From NCBI RefSeq assembly GCF_031450805.1, contig NZ_JARTVY010000002.1, positions 868,001-932,000 on the forward strand: a stretch of 64,000 nt of DNA. Direction: 5' to 3'. This DNA comes from Caballeronia sp031450805. GTDB taxonomy: Bacteria > Pseudomonadota > Gammaproteobacteria > Burkholderiales > Burkholderiaceae. The notes beneath the pieces were generated by a model, which was given only the letters and a program-made list of their open reading frames with translations, searched no databases and was not told the origin of the DNA. The position numbers were made by a program, and so were the translations under genes. This document shows positions 33,312 through 40,890 of the stretch, piece by piece; position 1 is the first letter of the stretch, and each line of letters opens with the position of its first letter.

Positions 33312-36203
33312 ATGAGTGTGTTTTCCGCGTATAACGCGATGCCCGTTTCAGCTTTAGTCGCGGCCCCAACGGACGACGTGACCGAAGTGACCGACACTCA
33401 GCCGATAGAAGCGCTGCTGCGCGATGCCGCCTCGATGGACTGCAGCCGCGAGTGGGCGTGGTATCGCGCGGGCGAGCAATTGCATCTCGCGCATCGCGGC
33501 GACGCGTCGCTGAAATGGCCGCGCAGCATCCCGGAAGAAGGGCTCGACGAGCAATGCGCGGCGCATGGCTGGCACCGCTGGCCTACCGGACGTGGTGAAG
33601 GCGTTCTCGGATGGCTCGTCGCGCCTGCGGTGCACAAGAACGATGCGCAACTGGCGAGCCTTGCCCGGCGTCTCGGCGAACGCGTTCAGGCGGACGCGCT
33701 GGCCCGCGCGCAGCTTACGCAACGCGTGCTGTATGAGATTGCCTATCTGGCGAGCTCGGTGCGCGACCGCGCCGAATTCTTGCGCTGCGTGCATGAGCGG
33801 CTTGGCACGCTCATCGACGCCGAGAACTTTTATCTGGCGCTTTACGATCGCAAGAGTGGCAGGATCACTTATCCGTATTACGTCGATGTCATCGATACCG
33901 ACGTGCAGGCCGCAGAGAATTACGACATCCTCGATCCGTCGCATCTCTCGATGACAGGCCGCGTCCTGACGAGCGGCCAGCCGCTATTCGTCACGCGCGC
34001 CGACATCACCGCCGCCGAGCGCGACGGACGCTTCTATTGCCTTGGAGACCGCCCCGAGTTCTGGATGGGGGCGCCGCTCAAGAACGCATCCGACGAAGTG
34101 TTCGGCATGCTCGCGATGCAGGTCTACGACGTGTCGCGCATCTACACCGCCGAGGACCGTGCGCTCTTTCTCGTCGTCGCGCGCCACGTGGCCATGGCGC
34201 TCGACCGCATTCTTCATCGCGCCGATCTCGAAGAACAGGTTGCACGCCGCACGTCCGAGCTTTCGCAGCTCAACGCGGCGCTGCGTCATGGCATTGCCGA
34301 GCGCGAGCGTTCCGAGCATTTGCAGGCCGCGCTCTATCAGATCGCTGAACTGTCGAGTCGACCGGGCGACATGATGGAGTTCTTTCGCAGCCTGCACGGC
34401 ATCGTCGGCGAGTTGCTCTATGCGCGAAATTTTTATATCGCATTGATTGAACCGGATACGGGGTTAGTGTCCTTTCCGTATTACGTCGACGAAATCGTGC
34501 AGGAACGCCCTGCTCCGCGTCGTGGTCAGCGCGGGCTGACCGAGTATGTCATCGGGGAGCGTCGCGCGCGGCTGATCGATCACCAGGAAGCCATGCGGCT
34601 CATCGATGAAGGGGCATTCGAGACCGAAACGGGCACCGTGCGCCTGCGTTCATGGCTCGGCATTCCCCTCTTCGACGGCGATGTCGTGCGCGGCGTGCTT
34701 GCCGTGCAAAGCTATTCGCCGCTGGTGCGTTATTCACTGCGCGACCAGGAATTGCTGACGTTCGTATCGCGTCATATCGATACCGCGTTATCGCGCCGCC
34801 GCGACGCCGAGGCCTTGCATGCGGCCAACCTCGAACTCGAAGCACGCGTGCAGGCCCGCACGCGCGAGCTCGATGAAGCCAACGCCCGTCTTCTCTACGA
34901 AAACGCGCATGACTCACTGACGAGCCTGCCGAACCGTAGTCATCTGATGCAGCGGCTTCGCGGCGCATGGAACGACTACCGCACGCGTGGGCACGAGCTA
35001 TCGGTGATGTTCATCGACCTCGACCGCTTCAAGGTCGTGAACGACAGTCTGGGTCATCACTTCGGCGACATGCTGCTCGTCCAGGCCGCCGCGCGATTGC
35101 GCGATTGCGTGCGTTCGACCGACCTGCTCGCACGCCTCGGCGGCGATGAGTTCGCGGTGCTTTCCGCTAACGCGCCGGTTCACGACGCCATCGCGATTGC
35201 GAGGCGCATTCTCGCCGCATTCGATCTGCCGTTTCATATCGAAGAGCATGTGGTTTTTTCGTCGTGCAGCATCGGCATCGTCACTGCGGACAGTCAGTTC
35301 CATACCGAGCCTGCGGATCTCCTGCGCGATGCCGATACGGCGATGTATCGCGTGAAGAATGCGGGGCGCGACAGCTTTGTCGTGTTCAACCAGGAATTGC
35401 GGCGCGAGGTATCGGACCAGGTCGAACGCGAAGGCGCGCTGCGCAACGCAATGAAGCGCGACGACGAATTACTGCCCTATTTCCAGCCTATCGTCGATGT
35501 CAAGAGCGGGGAAGTCGTCGCGCTCGAAGCGCTCATACGCTGGCGCCAGCCGGATGGAAGCATCGTGGGGCCGGGTGAATTTCTGCCGTCGGTGGAAGGC
35601 CTGAGACTCATCGGCCGGCTCGATCTTTATATGCTCGAACGCGTGGCCGCCATTCTCTCGAACGAGCGTTACGCGCACTGGCCGCCGGTGCATGTGAACT
35701 GCTCGAGCTATAGCATGACGCGCCCCGAATTCGCGGATGACGTCCTTGCGTTATTGCGTCGTTACCGCGTATCGCCTTCGCGTGTATGTCTTGAACTCAC
35801 CGAAGGCGCGCTCGTCGCCGAGCCGGATCTCGCGCGCCGCACCATGCAGCGTCTCGCCGATAACGGCATGTCCGTCGTGCTGGACGATTTCGGTTCGGGA
35901 TTTTCGTCGCTGAGCTATGTGCATCAGTATCGGTTCAGCGGCCTCAAGATCGACAAGTCATTCATTCTCGAACTCACTCAAAGCGCACGCAGCCGCGCAA
36001 TCGTGCGTGCGATCGTGAGAATGGCCGAATCACTCGACCTTACGCTCGTGGCGGAAGGCGTGGAAGACGCGGCAACGCTTGCCGTGCTGCGCGACATGGG
36101 CGCGGCGCAGGCGCAGGGCTATTTCTTCGATAAGCCCTTGCCTTTACACGCCCTCACGCGTACGTCTCTCGCGCCGCGCGCGACGAACAGCGCGGCGCTG
36201 TGA
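33312..36203 (+). CDS. GAF-GAF-GGDEF-EAL cyclic-di-GMP turnover protein
   Basis: 963 residues, no membrane segments. GAF domains lie at about 130-300 and 345-490 (paired PYYVD motifs at the same place in each), linked by coiled coils. The GGDEF domain (about 535-690) has an intact LGGDEFAVL, so diguanylate cyclase activity is possible. The EAL domain (about 705-950) has EALIRW, ELTEGALV, DDFGSGFSSLSYV, KIDKSFI and VAEGVED, so it should be an active phosphodiesterase. Which activity dominates cannot be told. The sigma-28-like promoter upstream suggests a role in motility. Confidence 0.94.
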   Translation: MSVFSAYNAMPVSALVAAPTDDVTEVTDTQPIEALLRDAASMDCSREWAWYRAGEQLHLAHRGDASLKWPRSIPEEGLDEQCAAHGWHRWPTGRGEGVLGWLVAPAVHKNDAQLASLARRLGERVQADALARAQLTQRVLYEIAYLASSVRDRAEFLRCVHERLGTLIDAENFYLALYDRKSGRITYPYYVDVIDTDVQAAENYDILDPSHLSMTGRVLTSGQPLFVTRADITAAERDGRFYCLGDRPEFWMGAPLKNASDEVFGMLAMQVYDVSRIYTAEDRALFLVVARHVAMALDRILHRADLEEQVARRTSELSQLNAALRHGIAERERSEHLQAALYQIAELSSRPGDMMEFFRSLHGIVGELLYARNFYIALIEPDTGLVSFPYYVDEIVQERPAPRRGQRGLTEYVIGERRARLIDHQEAMRLIDEGAFETETGTVRLRSWLGIPLFDGDVVRGVLAVQSYSPLVRYSLRDQELLTFVSRHIDTALSRRRDAEALHAANLELEARVQARTRELDEANARLLYENAHDSLTSLPNRSHLMQRLRGAWNDYRTRGHELSVMFIDLDRFKVVNDSLGHHFGDMLLVQAAARLRDCVRSTDLLARLGGDEFAVLSANAPVHDAIAIARRILAAFDLPFHIEEHVVFSSCSIGIVTADSQFHTEPADLLRDADTAMYRVKNAGRDSFVVFNQELRREVSDQVEREGALRNAMKRDDELLPYFQPIVDVKSGEVVALEALIRWRQPDGSIVGPGEFLPSVEGLRLIGRLDLYMLERVAAILSNERYAHWPPVHVNCSSYSMTRPEFADDVLALLRRYRVSPSRVCLELTEGALVAEPDLARRTMQRLADNGMSVVLDDFGSGFSSLSYVHQYRFSGLKIDKSFILELTQSARSRAIVRAIVRMAESLDLTLVAEGVEDAATLAVLRDMGAAQAQGYFFDKPLPLHALTRTSLAPRATNSAAL

Positions 36204-36214
36204 ACGCACTGCGT

Positions 36215-36451
36215 TCAGGGCATGCCGCCCATCGACGGCGAAATGATGCTGCCGGGCTCGCCTCCCAGTGCGGTATCGCTTGCACTAACGGCGCGCGTCG
36301 ATAGCGGCGCGTGATCGGCGGCGCACGTTTCGACGCTGTCGCTGCCGAGACATTGCTGAAACGCGTCGGCTCTGTCCTTGCCGTCGAAGGTGTAGATCGT
36401 GTTCTCGACCTTGACTTCCGTGTCGGAGATGCGGTCTGCGCTAATGGTCAT
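36215..36451 (-). CDS. Small protein of unknown function
   Basis: 78 residues, opening MTISADRISDTEVKVENTIY and ending with a Gly/Ser/Pro-rich tail (GSIISPSMGGMP). Two cysteines (QQCLGS, ETCAAD). GGGAGGACAGCAG before the ATG fixes the start. No family recognised. First in a run of tiny genes from 36215 to 39076. Confidence 0.72.
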   Translation of the reverse strand: MTISADRISDTEVKVENTIYTFDGKDRADAFQQCLGSDSVETCAADHAPLSTRAVSASDTALGGEPGSIISPSMGGMP

Positions 36452-36571
36452 CTGCTGTCCTCCCTTTATCAATGCGACCGGTATACGAACGCAGCATCAA
36501 ACGCGCCTGGCTACAGGTACATGCGTTGCTGTTTGTCTCATCGTTATCGTCACACCGAACAAGGAGGCCTT

Positions 36572-36805
36572 ATGTCTCAGCATCCCGCGCAGTCGCAGGA
36601 CCAGAGGCACGAAGATGAACCGCGTATGGATGAGATCGCTCAAGCGTTAAAGGGCGCTGAATACCCGCTAGGCAAGGAAAAACTTATTGCACTTGCGCAA
36701 CGCAACGGAGCGAACGGTGAAGTCATTGCCTTGTTGCACAAGATGCGCGACCACAAGTACGACAGCGATGCCGCTGTGCTGCGCGAAGCCTCGCGCGCCG
36801 AATAA
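36572..36805 (+). CDS. DUF2795 small protein
   Basis: 77 residues: a polar N-terminus, then the DUF2795 pattern (QALKGAEYPLGKEKLIALAQ; NGEVIALLHKMRDHKYDSDA). The family is uncharacterised, often with one or two such repeats. AAGGAGG lies 7 bases before the ATG. The next small gene starts 20 bases later, so the two are probably one transcript. Confidence 0.82.
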   Translation: MSQHPAQSQDQRHEDEPRMDEIAQALKGAEYPLGKEKLIALAQRNGANGEVIALLHKMRDHKYDSDAAVLREASRAE

Positions 36806-36825
36806 CCGTCAAACGAGGACACGTG

Positions 36826-37026
36826 ATGGCTCAAACTCCCGAAGCACCCGATACGCATGACAAGCCCCATGCACCGGGCGGCAATGAACTGAACAACATC
36901 ACGCCCGACGAAGCGGATAGGGTAATCCCTCGTCCCGGTGAGGCATTGGAGCGCGACGAAGCAACCGATCCCGACAAGGCCAGCGTAAACCCTGACGATT
37001 CGGGCAATCGTCCGAGGTCGCTATAA
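36826..37026 (+). CDS. Small acidic hydrophilic protein, unknown
   Basis: 66 residues (MAQTPEAPDTHDKPHAPGGN...), Asp/Pro/Asn-rich, likely disordered. ACGAGGA precedes the ATG by 8 bases. Composition resembles stress-associated hydrophilins, but no family match is claimed. 37027-37188, before pqqA, begins with an AT-rich stretch (ATAAATAAATTAAATGAA) that may contain the pqqA promoter. Confidence 0.65.
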   Translation: MAQTPEAPDTHDKPHAPGGNELNNITPDEADRVIPRPGEALERDEATDPDKASVNPDDSGNRPRSL

Positions 37027-37188
37027 ATAAATTAAATGAACGCGCAGGCGATTTCCAATCATGCAAGCGCCAAACTCCGCTAGCATTTAAGAGCGTCGAA
37101 TTGGGGCGCGGCTTTGCACGGCGCTTGCAGACCACCACCGCGCAACGGCCCGGCATCCGCCAGGCCGCTTATTGCACAAGGAGGCTTT

Positions 37189-37263
37189 ATGAAGTGGGAA
37201 ACCCCGAGCTTCACCGATATGCGTTTCGGCTTCGAAATCACGATGTACATTGCCACGCGCTAA
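37189..37263 (+). CDS. pqqA: PQQ precursor peptide PqqA (orphan copy)
   Basis: 24 residues, beginning MKWETPSFTDMRFGF and ending EITMYIATR. PqqA peptides carry a conserved Glu and Tyr separated by three residues, which are cross-linked to make pyrroloquinoline quinone; here they are Glu16 and Tyr20 in FEITMY. AAGGAGGCTTT precedes the ATG. No pqqB-E genes are in the window, and a strong terminator closes the transcript 10 bases later, so this is a free-standing pqqA. A sorbosone-dehydrogenase-like gene lies 1.8 kb downstream. Confidence 0.92.
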   Translation: MKWETPSFTDMRFGFEITMYIATR

Positions 37264-37273
37264 TCTGCAAAAA

Positions 37274-37301
37274 ACGGCCGCGACAAGCGGCCGTACTTTT
37301 T
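37274..37301 (+). terminator. Intrinsic terminator of pqqA
   Basis: ACGGCCGC (37274-37281) and GCGGCCGT (37287-37294) pair perfectly around GACAA, followed by ACTTTTT. It also serves the convergent gene ending at 37322 only weakly, having AAAAAA on the other side. Confidence 0.92.
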
Positions 37302-37321
37302 CCTCTGCAATCCCTTTTACC

Positions 37322-37633
37322 TCAATTCCCGCGCGGCGGGACGTCCTGTCCTGTTTGAGGTCCCTGCCCGCCCTTACCGGTCGGCTCAGGCCGGTCGCCA
37401 GAGCCTAGCGGCACTTCTGCAGTCTGATGCGGGTCCTGCTCCAGACGCCGGTTCTCCGGTTCGACTTCGCCTGCATTCGGCTGACGCACGGCTTGCTTCG
37501 GATCGCCGCCCGTTGCCGCCCCGGGTCCTGGCAGGTTTCCAATAGAGCCGCCTCCGCTCGCGCCGCTGCCGGCATCGCCGAGCGGCTTGTCCGTGCTGCC
37601 TTTCCCTTCCAAACGATCGTCGTCGGTACCCAT
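37322..37633 (-). CDS. Gly/Pro/Gln-rich disordered small protein
   Basis: 103 residues (MGTDDDRLEGKGSTDKPLGD...), low-complexity and hydrophilic, without cysteine, signal peptide or domain. Start set by AGGAGG 6 bases upstream of the ATG at 37633. Likely an intrinsically disordered stress-type protein (inference only). Confidence 0.68.
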   Translation of the reverse strand: MGTDDDRLEGKGSTDKPLGDAGSGASGGGSIGNLPGPGAATGGDPKQAVRQPNAGEVEPENRRLEQDPHQTAEVPLGSGDRPEPTGKGGQGPQTGQDVPPRGN

Positions 37634-37820
37634 TGCACGCCTCCTATCGAGTTGATGATCTGTTGCACAGCAACGGACATTCCACTCGCTTCGCAATGGC
37701 TGAGCCGCTTTGAGCGAGAGGTCCGATCATTGCTTGTCGTTCTTCGTTAGAGAGTGCGATGCCCCCGCTTTCGCAAACGCCCTTTGATGTCGTCCCACAT
37801 ACGCTCAACGCCTGACGCTG

Positions 37821-38438
37821 ATGGCAACGCTCAAGCAACCCGGTGTCGAACCGGATCAAACGCCCGCATCACTCGATGAGTGTCACCGCTGCGCGCTCTA
37901 TAAGGACGCAACGCAGGGCGTGCCCGGTGCCGGCCCGCGCCATGCGCCGTTGATGGTCGTCGGCGAGCAGCCCGGCGATCAGGAGGATTTGCAAGGCAAG
38001 CCCTTCGTCGGCCCTGCGGGCGCCATGCTCGATCGCGCGCTGGAGGAAGCCGGTGTCGCGCGTAAAGATGTCTATGTCACGAACGCAGTCAAGCATTTCA
38101 AATGGGAACCGCGCGGCAAGCGACGCATGCACAAGACGCCTGCACAGCGCGAGATCGATGCATGTCATTACTGGATGGACCGAGAGACTGCGGATATCGA
38201 TCCGAAGGTCATCGTCGCACTCGGCGCAACGGCGCTCAAATCCGTGCTGAGCGATTCCAAGGCGAAACTGCAGGCTTCGATGGGACAGGCGATCGAGCAT
38301 GACGGACGGGTGATCGTCGCCACCTATCACCCGTCGTATGTTTTGCGCGCGGCCGATCCGGAAACGCGTCATGCCGCGTATCAGGCCATCGTCGATGCGC
38401 TGCGCGAAGCGCATCGCTTGCTGAAAGCCAAACGTTGA
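37821..38438 (+). CDS. udgX: UdgX-type uracil-DNA glycosylase
   Basis: 205 residues of UDG superfamily (family 4-like) with motif 1 GEQPGDQED (48-56) and the late motif YHPSYVLR. The loop KRRMH (100-104) matches the UdgX R-loop KRRIH, whose His forms the covalent link to DNA after uracil removal. Cys21 and Cys24 (ECHRCAL) plus later cysteines fit an Fe-S cluster. It excises uracil and, in UdgX, stays bound. The Ile-to-Met change in the loop is conservative. The DUF3175 gene starts 12 bases after its stop. Confidence 0.9.
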   Translation: MATLKQPGVEPDQTPASLDECHRCALYKDATQGVPGAGPRHAPLMVVGEQPGDQEDLQGKPFVGPAGAMLDRALEEAGVARKDVYVTNAVKHFKWEPRGKRRMHKTPAQREIDACHYWMDRETADIDPKVIVALGATALKSVLSDSKAKLQASMGQAIEHDGRVIVATYHPSYVLRAADPETRHAAYQAIVDALREAHRLLKAKR

Positions 38439-38450
38439 TCGGGAAACCTC

Positions 38451-38846
38451 ATGGCAACCACCCGCAAGACTGCAAAGACTTCTAAGACCACGCGCCAACG
38501 TCATACGCTCGCGAGCGATCGCAAGAAGAAGACGCGCAGCGCATCCAGCAAGTCTGCCAAGCCCAGGAACGACGATCATCGCTGGTCGCATCACGTGATG
38601 GAAACCAGCGATGCAATGGATATCGAGCGCGACATCTTCAAGACGGGCAACGCCGAGGAAATTGCGCAATCGCTCAAGCATTCGTCGACGAGCAGCACGC
38701 GACGCAAGGGCACGCCGTTTCAATCGGCGATGTCGATGCTCAATTTCTATATCAATCGAGCGGGCCGCAATCTGCCGAAGACGCGACGCAAGACACTGGA
38801 ACGGGCCAAAAAGCACTTGCGCGAGGCGTTCGGCCGAAAGCCCTGA
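38451..38846 (+). CDS. DUF3175 protein
   Basis: 131 residues: a basic Lys/Arg/Ser/Thr-rich N-terminus (about 1-40), then the DUF3175 domain (RWSHHVMETSDAMDIERDIF; FQSAMSMLNFYINRAGRNLP). Function unknown. It follows udgX by 12 bases, suggesting co-transcription and a DNA-related role, but that is inference. Confidence 0.85.
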   Translation: MATTRKTAKTSKTTRQRHTLASDRKKKTRSASSKSAKPRNDDHRWSHHVMETSDAMDIERDIFKTGNAEEIAQSLKHSSTSSTRRKGTPFQSAMSMLNFYINRAGRNLPKTRRKTLERAKKHLREAFGRKP

Positions 38847-38908
38847 GCGCGCCGGACGCATCGGGAATGTGACTTGCTATTAGCCGTGCAATCGACAAGG
38901 AGACGACC

Positions 38909-39076
38909 ATGGCGCAAGAACCTCCTCTCAGCCCGGGCGATGAAGCCGAACCCGGCGCACCCGGCACCGGCGAAGACATCTGTCCGGACTGCAACGGCAC
39001 CGGCAAGCAGGACGGCGGCGAATGCCCGACATGCAGCGGCACCGGCAAGGTGACGCAAGGCATCGGCGGGGGCTGA
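38909..39076 (+). CDS. DnaJ-type zinc-finger microprotein
   Basis: 55 residues, mostly an acidic lead followed by two CxxCxGxG motifs, CPDCNGTG and CPTCSGTG, enough to bind one zinc as in the DnaJ cysteine-rich region, with no J domain. AAGGAGACGACC precedes the ATG. Its TGA overlaps the next ATG (TGATG at 39074-39078), so it is coupled to the sorbosone dehydrogenase-like gene. Confidence 0.85.
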   Translation: MAQEPPLSPGDEAEPGAPGTGEDICPDCNGTGKQDGGECPTCSGTGKVTQGIGGG

Positions 39077-40392
39077 TGAAGCGCCGCATTCACCGGTGCG
39101 CGGCGGCAATCGTCGCCCTCGGTCTAGCAAGCTCCGTAGCCAGCGCCGACGATTACGCCCCCGGCTTCGGCCCGAATCCTACGTTGCCAGCCCCAAAGCG
39201 AGCATTGCTGCCGACGGTGAACATCGCGCCTGCAAAACCCTGGGCGCAGGGTCAACGGCCCGTCGCGGCGCAAGGCTTCGGGGTGACTGCGTTCGCCGCC
39301 GGACTCGATCATCCGCGCTGGCTTGCGACGCTGCCCAACGGCGACGTTCTCGTTGCCGAAAGCAATACGCCTGCGCAGCATGACGAGAACGCGGGTCTCA
39401 AAGGCATCATCACGAAGAAGGTGATGAAGCGTGCTGGCGCTGCAGGGCCGAGCGCGGATCGCATCACGCTGCTGCGCGACGCCGACGGCGATGGCGTCGC
39501 GGAGACGCGCGCCGTGTTCATCGACAAGCTGCATTCGCCCTTCGGAATGGCGCTCGTCGGCGACTATCTCTATGTTGCGAATACCGATGCCGTCGTGCGC
39601 TTTCCTTATCGAAACGGCGACACGCAGATCGCATCGCCCGGTGAGAAGTTCATCGACCTGCCCGCCGGGCCGATCAATCATCACTGGACCAAGAACGTCA
39701 TTGCAAGCCCTGACGGCAAGCGGCTTTACGTCACGGTCGGCTCGAACAGCAACGCTGCGGAGAATGGCATCGACGCCGAGAACGGACGTGCGGCGATCGT
39801 CGAAGTGGACATTGCCAGTAAAGCATCGCGGCTCTATGCAACGGGCTTGCGCAATCCTAATGGCATGGCGTGGCAACCGCAAAGCGGTGCACTGTGGACC
39901 GCTGTGAACGAGCGCGACGAAATTGGCAACGAACTCGTGCCCGACTATATGACGGCCGTGAAAGACGGCGGTTTCTATGGCTGGCCTTATAGCTATTTCG
40001 GGCAGCACGTCGATGATCGCGTGAAGCCGCAACGCGACGATCTCGTGGACGCGGCCATCGTTCCCGACTACGCGCTGGGCGCGCATACGGCATCGCTCGG
40101 CCTCGCGTTCTACGATGGTAAAGCGTTTCCCCAGCGCTACTGGAACGGCGCGTTCATCGGTCAGCACGGGTCTTGGAACCGCAAGCCGAAGAGCGGTTAT
40201 AAGGTCGTGTTCGTTCCATTCGCGAATGGCAAGCCTTCGGGACCGCCCGAAGACATACTGACGGGCTTCTTGTCATCGGATGGACGCGCGCTCGGGCGTC
40301 CGGTCGGCGTGGCAGTCGATCGCACGGGTGGCCTGCTCGTCGCCGACGATGTCGGCAATACCGTCTGGCGGGTCGCGCCCGCGTCGAAATAA
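39076..40392 (+). CDS. Exported sorbosone dehydrogenase/glucose dehydrogenase-family beta-propeller
   Basis: 438 residues with a Sec signal peptide (MKRRIHRCAAAIVALGLASS, about 1-24). The mature part is a six-bladed propeller like soluble PQQ glucose and sorbosone dehydrogenases (FAAGLDHPRWLATLPNGDVLVAES; YVTVGSNSNAAENG; GLRNPNGMAWQP; NGAFIGQHGSWNR). Whether PQQ binds cannot be told from sequence, but an orphan pqqA lies 1.8 kb upstream. Start codon overlaps the microprotein stop. Confidence 0.88.
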   Translation: MKRRIHRCAAAIVALGLASSVASADDYAPGFGPNPTLPAPKRALLPTVNIAPAKPWAQGQRPVAAQGFGVTAFAAGLDHPRWLATLPNGDVLVAESNTPAQHDENAGLKGIITKKVMKRAGAAGPSADRITLLRDADGDGVAETRAVFIDKLHSPFGMALVGDYLYVANTDAVVRFPYRNGDTQIASPGEKFIDLPAGPINHHWTKNVIASPDGKRLYVTVGSNSNAAENGIDAENGRAAIVEVDIASKASRLYATGLRNPNGMAWQPQSGALWTAVNERDEIGNELVPDYMTAVKDGGFYGWPYSYFGQHVDDRVKPQRDDLVDAAIVPDYALGAHTASLGLAFYDGKAFPQRYWNGAFIGQHGSWNRKPKSGYKVVFVPFANGKPSGPPEDILTGFLSSDGRALGRPVGVAVDRTGGLLVADDVGNTVWRVAPASK

Positions 40393-40881
40393 GTGGCCGC
40401 GCGCAAGCCCAAGGCTAAAGAAGAAGCGCAGGCCGCGCCTCGGCTCACGCTCTTCGCACTTGCGGAGCGGCAGATCGTCGGCCTGTACGACGCGGGCGTA
40501 TTGTCACCCGCTGTGTTGCATCAGGTGATCGCGGCTTATGCGGATAGCGGCATCGACTGGAACGAAGCAGGCTCCATGCATACCGTGGATGACCGAACGC
40601 TTCAGGAAGCGGTCGTGCTCATCATGATGCCGGGGCGCGCGTTGCGTTCGGCACAGAAGGACTTCTTGTCGGTGGTCGAGCATCTTTCGGGAAGGAGTCC
40701 GCCGAAGGCGCATGTCGCTGACGATACCAGCGAAGAGCCTGCCGACGACGAAGACCTGTTGAGCCAGCTAGGCGGCAAGCGAAGCGATGAGGGCTCCGAA
40801 AAGCAGGAGGCGTCGTCGCGCAAGCCTGCCGGGTTCAATCCGCTCGTCGGCGCGCGCGCGATACCGAAGCACAAGCGCTGA
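40393..40881 (+). CDS. Hypothetical protein, unknown function
   Basis: 162 residues starting with GTG directly after the preceding stop, so probably the last gene of that transcript. A central folded part (LFALAERQIVGLYDAGVLSP; QVIAAYADSGIDW) is flanked by a basic N-terminus and an acidic, Ser/Lys-rich C-terminus ending RAIPKHKR. No domain recognised; convergent with the kinase gene 9 bases away. Confidence 0.72.
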   Translation: MAARKPKAKEEAQAAPRLTLFALAERQIVGLYDAGVLSPAVLHQVIAAYADSGIDWNEAGSMHTVDDRTLQEAVVLIMMPGRALRSAQKDFLSVVEHLSGRSPPKAHVADDTSEEPADDEDLLSQLGGKRSDEGSEKQEASSRKPAGFNPLVGARAIPKHKR

Positions 40882-40890
40882 GTCATCGCT

